DNA of 5,539 nt from positions 1-5,539 of the forward strand of contig DASVXQ010000608.1 of NCBI GenBank assembly GCA_036392615.1, in the 5' to 3' direction. The DNA is from DASVXQ01 sp036392615 (GTDB lineage: Bacteria > Actinomycetota > CALGFH01). Below the pieces are notes generated by a model. It had not been told where the DNA came from and searched no databases. It worked only from the letters and a program-made list of their open reading frames with translations. Position 1 is the stretch's first letter. Every line of letters starts with the position of its first letter. Of this stretch, positions 1 through 4,662 are shown one piece after another. Position numbers and translations under genes: made by a program.

Positions 1-1
1 A

Positions 2-1270
2 CTAGGTCGTCGTCGGCGCGGTGCCCTGCGATCCGGCCACGCCCGTCCCGGTCAGCGTGACGGTCGTTCCCGTGTCGGGCCTGGGCAGGTTCTGGTGCAC
101 CGTGATGGTCACGGAGCTCTTCTCGGGCAGCATCGGCGTGAACGTCACCTCGATCGTGCAGCTGTCACCGGGTGGCAATTCCCTCCCGAGACAGGGGTTC
201 TGGGTGCCGGGCACCAGGGAGAAGTCGTTGGCGCCCGATCCGGAAGGCGGTTCGATCGAGTCCATGCGAAGCGGCGACGTGCCGGTGCTGTGGACCATCA
301 GCGTCTGGCAGGAGACGCTCTGCCCGACCGGTACCTGCCCGCAGTCGTCCGGATTCGGGGTGATGGAGATGCCGGGACCCGATGGCGTCCCGGTCGTGCC
401 GGTCGTGGCGGTTGCTGTCGGTCGCGAGGTCAGCCGAGGCGGCAGGAAGGTGGTTCTGCGGCCCGGATCGGTGAGCGCATGGCCGAGGGCGAGCTCAGGC
501 ACGCTGATGCCGGTCACGGCGAGCACCAGCGCCAAGCCCGCGCCGCCGCCGACGCGAAGCCACTGCCTGCGGCCACGCGTCTGCAGGAAGGTGGTGATGA
601 TCGCGGTCAGCCCGGCGGCGATGGTGGCGCCCAGCCGATCCACGTGGAGGCCGGACAGCAGCAGCGCGGTCACGCTCGCGGCGGCGCCGCTCAACGCCAG
701 CTGCGGCGGCATCAGCGGGGAGCTCTCCGGCTTCGGCGGGGGACCGGGCGGCGGGGTGCCGGGTGGCGCCGGCTCCAGAGGCGGCGTTTCGTCGCTGGCG
801 GGCAGGGGGCCGACCCGGACCGAAGTGGCTTCCTCGGGTGGCTGCAACAGCGCCATGCGGCGCGCTGGCGTCTCCGACCCGGCGAAGTAGACCAGGTCGA
901 TCCCGCCGACGCGCACCAGGTCTCCGGAGTACAGCCAGCGCCTGCCTTCGTACAGCGGCTCGCCGTTCACACTGGTCCCGTTGGTGGAGCCGGTGTCCTC
1001 GATCGAGACGGCATCCCCGTCTCGGACGACCACGGCGTGCCGCCGGCTCACGGAGGCATCGTCGATGCGCAGCTCGCAATGGGGCTGCCGACCGATCGCC
1101 TGCGTCCCAGGGCGGATCTCGAAGATCCGGCCGTGCAGCTCACCGCCGCTGTGGATGCCGAGCGCGGGCGGCCTGGGGACAACGTCGCCTGTGTGGGCGG
1201 TGTCGTCCGAGCTTGTGGATGACCCATTGTCCCGAGCGGGCGTGTCATCGGCCCGCGAGCTGTCGGCCAT
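2..1270 (-). CDS. FHA-domain membrane protein with extracytoplasmic ASH-like domain
   Basis: This 422-residue protein probably reads phosphothreonine signals in the cytoplasm and carries a beta domain outside the cell. An acidic, Ser/Thr-rich N-terminus (about 1-35) precedes a forkhead-associated domain (about 45-130). The domain has the hallmark Gly60-Arg61, a Ser75-Arg-Arg-His78 motif and a TNGT motif at 96-99, which in FHA domains contact phosphothreonine. A proline-rich linker (about 155-190) follows, then three hydrophobic segments (about 191-208, 213-229, 241-262). The basic loop TRGRRQWLR between the second and third suggests an inside N-terminus and outside C-terminus. After a Thr/Pro/Gly-rich spacer, residues about 301-411 resemble ASH/choice-of-anchor-D domains, ending in a VTLTGTG strand, with four cysteines (310, 321, 360, 371) that could form disulfides. 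ATG at 1270 is chosen because GGTGGAG lies 8 nt upstream; an in-frame TTG at 1288 is less likely. No kinase gene is adjacent. The FHA assignment is firm; topology and ligand are inferred. Confidence 0.9.
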   Translation of the reverse strand: MADSSRADDTPARDNGSSTSSDDTAHTGDVVPRPPALGIHSGGELHGRIFEIRPGTQAIGRQPHCELRIDDASVSRRHAVVVRDGDAVSIEDTGSTNGTSVNGEPLYEGRRWLYSGDLVRVGGIDLVYFAGSETPARRMALLQPPEEATSVRVGPLPASDETPPLEPAPPGTPPPGPPPKPESSPLMPPQLALSGAAASVTALLLSGLHVDRLGATIAAGLTAIITTFLQTRGRRQWLRVGGGAGLALVLAVTGISVPELALGHALTDPGRRTTFLPPRLTSRPTATATTGTTGTPSGPGISITPNPDDCGQVPVGQSVSCQTLMVHSTGTSPLRMDSIEPPSGSGANDFSLVPGTQNPCLGRELPPGDSCTIEVTFTPMLPEKSSVTITVHQNLPRPDTGTTVTLTGTGVAGSQGTAPTTT

Positions 1271-1278
1271 CGCCACCA

Positions 1279-1285
1279 CTCCACC
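1279..1285 (-). promoter_or_regulatory. Ribosome binding site of the FHA gene
   Basis: GGTGGAG on the minus strand lies 8 nt before ATG at 1270. It supports that start over the upstream TTG at 1288, which has no purine-rich tract at a suitable distance. Confidence 0.6.
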
Positions 1286-1370
1286 CAATCCGGAGGCGGC
1301 AACCCTGAACCCTCAATCCTGACACAGGCGCTAGTACCCGTAAAGAGAATAGGCGTCCTGAGCAGCGCAT

Positions 1371-1388
1371 CTACCGCGGCTACCGCGG
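1371..1388. repeat. Tandem duplication of a 9-bp unit
   Basis: The unit CTACCGCGG occurs twice in direct succession, and each copy contains the palindrome CCGCGG. It lies about 100 bp upstream of the FHA start codon, in the presumed promoter region. It could be a paired protein-binding site or chance slippage. Confidence 0.5.
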
Positions 1389-1469
1389 CGGCCAGGAATG
1401 GTAGTTCGTCAGGATAAGTGTCAGCTGAGAGCGCAATGGGATTCTTCTCGTGACAGGACGGCGGGTCGT

Positions 1470-1487
1470 CGGTCACGAAGGTGACCG
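1470..1487. repeat. Inverted repeat, 7-bp arms with 4-nt spacer
   Basis: CGGTCAC and GTGACCG flank GAAG as perfect arms. The element lies about 95 bp past the epoxide hydrolase stop codon and about 200 bp before the FHA start. It could be a regulator operator (spaced GTCAC/GTGAC half-sites) or a weak hairpin ending hydrolase transcription. No T-tract follows on the minus strand, which fits either reading poorly. Confidence 0.45.
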
Positions 1488-1579
1488 CTGCCGGGCGCGG
1501 CCAGCGTCGGGCTGATCCTCGTTGTCGGTCGGCTGACGCACGGCGAGGTTGTGCGCGCCGCGCCGTCCACGCTCTCCGC

Positions 1580-2758
1580 CTAGCGCAGCGACCTGAATGC
1601 CGCCCGGATCTCCTCAGAGAACAGCCGCGGCTCTTCCCAGGCGGCGAAGTGGCCGCCCTTGTCGACCTCGTTGAAGTAGGTGAGGTTGGGGTAGGACTTG
1701 GCGACCCAGCTGCGCGGGGCCCGGAAGATCTCGTCGGGGAACGTGGTGAAGCCGACCGGGAGCGAGACCTCCGCAGGAGGCTGGCCGGCCGCAAGGGCTT
1801 GGGCTCGTCCGCTCTCCCAGTACGACCGGGCTGCCGAGGCCCCGGTGCCCGTCAGCCAGTACAGGGTGATGTTGTCGACGATGTGGTCCCGGGTGAGATT
1901 GCCCGCGGGCTGCCCGTCGAGGAAGGCGCGGGAGATCTTGTAGTAGCTGTCGGTGTCGTGGTCCAGCATCCAGGCCGCCAGGGCGACGGGTGAATCCAGC
2001 AGGGCGTAGCCGATCGTCTGCGGCCGCGTGGCCTGCTCCAGGAAGTAGCCGAAGCCGCTCGCGCGGAATGTGGCGAGCGCGTCCGCCGCCGCGCGTTCCT
2101 GCTCGGATTCCGTCGGCTGGGGGCCGGCCAGCGCCGTGACGAGCAAGTTCATGTGGATGCCAACCAGCCCCTCGGGCGCCTGGCGGCCCATCGCGTCGGT
2201 GACGGAGGCGCCCACGTCGCCGCCCTGGGCGACGTAATTGGGGTAGCCGAGGCGCCCCATCAGCTCCGCCCAGGCGCGCGCGACACGGCCGGGGTCCCAG
2301 CCGACCTCGGTCGGCTCGCCGGAGAAGCCGTAACCGGGCAGGGACGGCAGCACCAGGTCGAAGGCGTCCTCGGCCGCTCCGCCGTGGGCGGTCGGGTCGG
2401 TGAGCGGGCCGACGGCCTCCAGCAGTTCGATGACCGAGCCCGGCCAGCCGTGCGTCATGATCAGCGGCAACGCGTGCTCGTGGGGCGAGCGGACATGGAT
2501 GAAATGAATGTCCAGCCCATCGATCTCGGTCGTGAACTGCGGCAGCGCGTTCAGTTTCGCCTCGCACCTGCGCCAGTCGTAGTCGGTCGTCCAGTAGCGC
2601 GCGAGCTCCTGGGTCGTCGCCAGCTGCACGCCCTGCGAGCGATCTCTGACCAGCTCCCTGGAGGGCCAGCGCGCCGCCTCGATGCGTCGGCGCAACTCAG
2701 CGAGCTCCTGTTCAGGAATGTCGATCGAGAAGGGGCGGACTTCCGTCATGGTTGACAT
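1580..2758 (-). CDS. Epoxide hydrolase, microsomal-type, soluble
   Basis: This 392-residue enzyme should hydrolyse epoxides to vicinal diols through a covalent alkyl-enzyme ester. An N-terminal EHN domain (about 5-110) is followed by an alpha/beta-hydrolase fold. Visible motifs are the oxyanion-hole HGWPGS (103-108), GYGFS (142-146) and the nucleophile Asp181 in GGDVGAS. By comparison with microsomal epoxide hydrolase, Tyr238 (FGYFLEQAT) and Tyr313 (SYW) are the likely ring-opening tyrosines, Glu343 (FPDE) the acid and His370 (GGHFAAWEEP) the base. The catalytic set is therefore complete and the length is normal for bacterial members. There is no N-terminal membrane anchor or signal peptide, so it is probably cytoplasmic. 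Three ATGs occur at 2767, 2758 and 2749; AAGGAG abuts the first and sits 9 nt before the second, so 2758 is chosen. It lies 231 bp downstream of, and co-directional with, the sigma-factor gene, so it may be read from that transcript or be a target of that sigma factor. The natural substrate cannot be told. Confidence 0.92.
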   Translation of the reverse strand: MSTMTEVRPFSIDIPEQELAELRRRIEAARWPSRELVRDRSQGVQLATTQELARYWTTDYDWRRCEAKLNALPQFTTEIDGLDIHFIHVRSPHEHALPLIMTHGWPGSVIELLEAVGPLTDPTAHGGAAEDAFDLVLPSLPGYGFSGEPTEVGWDPGRVARAWAELMGRLGYPNYVAQGGDVGASVTDAMGRQAPEGLVGIHMNLLVTALAGPQPTESEQERAAADALATFRASGFGYFLEQATRPQTIGYALLDSPVALAAWMLDHDTDSYYKISRAFLDGQPAGNLTRDHIVDNITLYWLTGTGASAARSYWESGRAQALAAGQPPAEVSLPVGFTTFPDEIFRAPRSWVAKSYPNLTYFNEVDKGGHFAAWEEPRLFSEEIRAAFRSLR

Positions 2759-2767
2759 ACAACTCAT

Positions 2768-2773
2768 CTCCTT
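2768..2773 (-). promoter_or_regulatory. Ribosome binding site deciding the epoxide hydrolase start
   Basis: AAGGAG on the minus strand directly touches ATG at 2767, which is too close for initiation, and lies 9 nt before ATG at 2758. It therefore supports 2758. The third ATG at 2749 is 18 nt away. Confidence 0.7.
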
Positions 2774-2847
2774 GGATCAGTTGAGCACGCCCTGGTCGCG
2801 GCAGGCGTCCATGGGCATCGATCGGTGCCTGGTCAAGGGCTGCCAGT

Positions 2848-2868
2848 CTGCTGCCACCTCGGCAGCAG
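2848..2868. repeat. Perfect inverted repeat, 8-bp arms, between sigma and hydrolase genes
   Basis: CTGCTGCC and GGCAGCAG flank the 5-nt loop ACCTC. It lies about 120 bp past the sigma-factor stop and about 90 bp before the epoxide hydrolase start. It could end or attenuate sigma-gene transcription, which would give the hydrolase its own promoter, or be an operator for the hydrolase. No T-run follows on the minus strand, as is common for actinobacterial hairpins. The rest of the 2759-2989 gap shows no supported gene or clear promoter. Confidence 0.5.
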
Positions 2869-2989
2869 GGCAACCCGGCCCCACCCACAAGATCGGGTCG
2901 GGCATCGCCAGCCCTAAGACATCGTGTCACTCCCTTTGGCGGGTTGATGCATGATGCCGAGCAGCCGCCCGGCTTTCCGCGCGGCGCGC

Positions 2990-4015
2990 TCAGCTTGGAA
3001 GGTTGGCCGGGAGCCCGAACCGGGGCAGGAGGCGGCTGTCGAAGCGGGTCATGGCACAGACCTGGGTGCCCGAAAGGGTAAGGACCATCAGCCCGACGGC
3101 GTGGAAGCCGCCGGTCTGCGGGTCGCGGGCGTAGAAGCCGAAGGCGGGCTGGCCGTTGGCCCGCGTCTGGAGCAGCCGGGCGGTCCACCCGGGCCGGAAC
3201 GCCGTGGCGACCAGGAACTTGGCGGCCAGCTCGCGTCCCTGGTACTCCAGCGGCAACGGCGGCATGGTCAGCCAGGCGTCCTCGGTGAGGGTGGCGACGA
3301 TGCCGTCCACGTCGGCGGTCTCGAAGGCCCTGGTGAGCCGGTCGACCAGCCGCCGTTCGGCGGCAGAGTGCGGCGGCGGAGCGGGCGCCCGCTGCCCTGA
3401 CGATTGCTGGTGGCGCTCCAGGGCTGCGCGGGCGCGCTTGAGCGCGCTGGTCACCGACTCCTGGCTGGTGTCCAGGATGCGGGCGGCCTCACTGGCATGG
3501 AAGCCCAGCACGTCGCGCAGGATGATGGCGGCGCGCTGGCGGGGCGGCAACAGCTGCAGGGCTGTGATGAAGGCCAGCGAAATGGATTCTCTGACCTCGT
3601 AGCGGGCCTCCGGACCGGGCGTGGTGTCGGCCAGGCCCTCGAGCAGGACGTCGGGGTAGGGCTCCAGCCACAGCAGCTCGCCGAGCCGGGTCGGCTCGGG
3701 CGGCTCCAGCCCCGCCGGTGGCGCGCTGGTCGGCGGGCGCCGCCGCGCCGATCGCAGCGCGTCCAGGCATCGGCTGGTGGCGACCCGGTACAGCCAGGTC
3801 CGGACCGAGGCACGTCCCTGGAACCCGGCCAGGCCCTGCCAGGCCGACAGCAAGGTGTCCTGCAACACGTCCTCGGCGTCCTGCAGCGAGCCGAGAAACC
3901 GGTAGCAGTAGACCCGCAGCTCGCGCAGGTACGGATCGACGAGCCGGCCAAACGCGTCCCCGTCTCCGGCCTGTGCCCTGGCGAGCAAGTCCACCGCCAC
4001 TTCGCACCCTCCCAT
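2990..4015 (-). CDS. ECF RNA polymerase sigma factor with C-terminal SnoaL-like domain (SigG/SigX5 type)
   Basis: This 341-residue protein directs RNA polymerase to a specific promoter set. Sigma region 2 spans about 25-93 (DAEDVLQD at 46-53, then the RTWLYRVATSRCLDALR helix). A linker carries WLEPYPD (116-122), a signature of the SigG/SigX5-like group. Region 4 spans about 142-201, with LPPRQR (156-161) and a helix-turn-helix ending in SALKRARAAL. A SnoaL/NTF2-like domain occupies about 218-328, with NGQPAFGFYARDP near its end. In related extended ECF factors this domain replaces an anti-sigma factor and modulates activity in cis; no anti-sigma gene is nearby. The DGGG and NPDKL motifs usual in ECF41 are not seen, so the SigG-like (I believe ECF56) group fits better. 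ATG at 4015 has GGAG 9 nt upstream. A GTG at 3997 with GGGAGGG 6 nt upstream is a serious alternative that removes six residues. A TTG at 4072 is unlikely. The gene is divergent from a free SnoaL protein. Confidence 0.93.
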   Translation of the reverse strand: MGGCEVAVDLLARAQAGDGDAFGRLVDPYLRELRVYCYRFLGSLQDAEDVLQDTLLSAWQGLAGFQGRASVRTWLYRVATSRCLDALRSARRRPPTSAPPAGLEPPEPTRLGELLWLEPYPDVLLEGLADTTPGPEARYEVRESISLAFITALQLLPPRQRAAIILRDVLGFHASEAARILDTSQESVTSALKRARAALERHQQSSGQRAPAPPPHSAAERRLVDRLTRAFETADVDGIVATLTEDAWLTMPPLPLEYQGRELAAKFLVATAFRPGWTARLLQTRANGQPAFGFYARDPQTGGFHAVGLMVLTLSGTQVCAMTRFDSRLLPRFGLPANLPS

Positions 4016-4024
4016 CGTCGCCTG

Positions 4025-4028
4025 CTCC
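4025..4028 (-). promoter_or_regulatory. Ribosome binding site of the sigma-factor gene (start ambiguous)
   Basis: GGAG on the minus strand lies 9 nt before ATG at 4015. A longer purine tract, GGGAGGG, lies just inside that reading frame, 6 nt before a GTG at 3997. Either start may be used; the resulting proteins differ by six N-terminal residues. Confidence 0.45.
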
Positions 4029-4075
4029 GGCTCCGCGCCCACCGGACCAGTACAGACGACGGCCCGAGCCAAAAC

Positions 4076-4096
4076 TGGGCGGCCGCCGGCCGCCCA
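4076..4096. repeat. GC-rich inverted repeat, 9-bp arms, in the divergent promoter region
   Basis: TGGGCGGCC and GGCCGCCCA are perfect arms around a 3-nt centre, GCC. It lies about 60 bp upstream of the sigma-factor start and about 70 bp upstream of the SnoaL-like start. That position suits a shared operator or a leader hairpin. Palindromes of this composition also arise by chance in such GC-rich DNA. Confidence 0.55.
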
Positions 4097-4150
4097 ATCT
4101 CCACGGCACCCGCCGTCTCAATCAGCAGTACCGGAGTTCCGCTCACCCGT

Positions 4151-4158
4151 AAAGGAGG
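4151..4158 (+). promoter_or_regulatory. Strong ribosome binding site of the SnoaL-like gene
   Basis: AAAGGAGG is a near-perfect match to the 16S rRNA 3' end and lies 6 nt before ATG at 4165. It is the strongest ribosome binding site in the window and suggests high translation. Confidence 0.85.
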
Positions 4159-4164
4159 AGCCCA

Positions 4165-4554
4165 ATGGCTGCGCAGCAGGAGTCACCGGCCATCGCCATC
4201 GCCCGCGCACACGTGGAAGCGTGGAGCAACCACGACTTCGACACCGCACGCACCCTACTTGCGCCCGACGTCAGGGTCACCGCCACAGCGACGCAGCCCA
4301 GGCAGCCGGCCACCGCCCTGACCGGCGCCGACGACTACATGGCCGGCCTGACCCGGTTCGCGCAGGCGGTCGTGCCCGGCAGCCTGCGCATCCTCGCCAG
4401 CGCCGGCGACGAGCGCAACGCGCTGCTCATGCTGACCGTCGAGGTCAAGTTCGGCGCCGGGAAGGCGACCCTGGCCGGTGCTCGGCTGTACCTGCTGGAC
4501 GACAACGACAAGATCAAGACCGAGCACGTCATCTACTACATCGCGCAAGACTGA
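4165..4554 (+). CDS. Stand-alone SnoaL/NTF2-like protein
   Basis: This 129-residue single-domain protein has the alpha+beta cone pattern of the SnoaL/NTF2 superfamily. An N-terminal helix ends in AHVEAWSNHDFDTARTLLAPDV (about 15-36), the classic opening of the fold. A middle helix with DDYMAGLTRFAQAV (56-69) and paired C-terminal strands (about 86-97, 101-111, 117-127) follow. Members are small-molecule cyclases, isomerases, hydrolases or non-enzymatic ligand binders, and the sequence does not tell which. No signal peptide or membrane segment is seen, so it is probably cytoplasmic. It is divergent from a sigma factor that carries its own SnoaL-like domain, so it may be a target of that factor or bind the same ligand. 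The start is secured by a strong ribosome binding site. It ends against a hairpin shared with the convergent phospholipase gene. The fold call is good; the function is unknown. Confidence 0.88.
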   Translation: MAAQQESPAIAIARAHVEAWSNHDFDTARTLLAPDVRVTATATQPRQPATALTGADDYMAGLTRFAQAVVPGSLRILASAGDERNALLMLTVEVKFGAGKATLAGARLYLLDDNDKIKTEHVIYYIAQD

Positions 4555-4563
4555 CCAGGTGCC

Positions 4564-4590
4564 GGGGCCGGGCCAGCGCTGCCCGGCCCC
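4564..4590. terminator. Bidirectional hairpin terminator between convergent genes
   Basis: GGGGCCGGGC and GCCCGGCCCC form perfect 10-bp arms around a 7-nt loop. The hairpin begins 9 nt after the SnoaL-like stop codon and lies about 75 bp past the phospholipase stop on the other strand. No T-tract follows on either strand, which is usual in actinomycetes. Its place between two convergent stop codons makes a shared terminator the best reading. Confidence 0.75.
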
Positions 4591-4662
4591 TACCGGCCAT
4601 CCAAGACATACGCGCGCCAGCCGCCTCAGACGCACACCCTTGCGACCGCCAACCGCTGTGGG

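Larger units (their letters stand above)
1271..1579. other. Intergenic gap between epoxide hydrolase and FHA genes
   Basis: No gene is supported in these 309 bases. The stretch is less GC-rich than its surroundings at about 1310-1450, as expected of a promoter region for the leftward FHA gene. Possible promoter pairs on the minus strand are weak: TTTACG with CAGGAT 17 nt later (ending about 20 nt before the FHA ribosome binding site), and CTGACA with TACCAT only 15 nt later. Neither is good enough to call. The gap also holds a 9-bp tandem repeat and a 7-bp-arm inverted repeat, listed separately. An open minus-strand frame crosses the gap but has no start with a ribosome binding site. Confidence 0.5.
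4016..4164. promoter_or_regulatory. Divergent promoter region, sigma factor / SnoaL-like gene
   Basis: These 149 bases separate two divergent start codons and must hold both promoters unless one gene is read from elsewhere. A GGAAC element on the minus strand (4136-4140) resembles the -35 box of many ECF promoters, but no convincing CGTC-type -10 box follows at 16-17 nt. I cannot name either promoter. The main structure is the GC-rich inverted repeat at 4076-4096. Confidence 0.55.

Noticed and set aside
21..890. Plus-strand frame opposite the FHA gene
   Set aside because: The opposite strand encodes recognisable FHA, membrane and ASH-like domains. This frame shows no domain and has biased composition.
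1048..1794. Minus-strand frame running from the hydrolase through the gap into the FHA gene
   Set aside because: It is an out-of-frame reading of both genes with Arg/Ser/Pro-rich composition. The gap section looks more protein-like but has no initiation signal or recognisable family.
2752..2757. TTGACA on the plus strand resembling a -35 box
   Set aside because: The hexamer 17 nt downstream is GATCAG, not a -10 box. It points into the hydrolase upstream region with no plus-strand gene to serve.
2914..2934. Two-codon ORF (ATG TCT TAG) preceded by GGGAG at 7 nt on the minus strand, just downstream of the sigma gene
   Set aside because: Such minimal ORFs arise by chance, and nothing nearby (conserved leader, attenuator stem) supports a regulatory role.
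2712..3188. Long minus-strand frame overlapping the sigma gene's 3' end and covering the following gap
   Set aside because: Its upper part is an out-of-frame reading of the sigma gene and is low-complexity Arg/Pro/Ala. The gap part has no start with a properly spaced ribosome binding site, and it overlaps the real hydrolase start.
2990..4015. Assignment of the sigma factor to the ECF41 (SigJ-like) group
   Set aside because: The DGGG and C-terminal NPDKL motifs expected in ECF41 are not visible, while the WLEPYPD linker fits the SigG/SigX5 type.
4136..4140. GGAAC on the minus strand as an ECF-type -35 box for sigma autoregulation
   Set aside because: No matching -10 element lies 16-17 nt downstream, so a promoter call would rest on five bases.
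3404..4321. Long plus-strand frame opposite the sigma gene
   Set aside because: It is a shadow of the sigma gene caused by high GC, is low-complexity, and overlaps the well-supported SnoaL-like gene in another frame.
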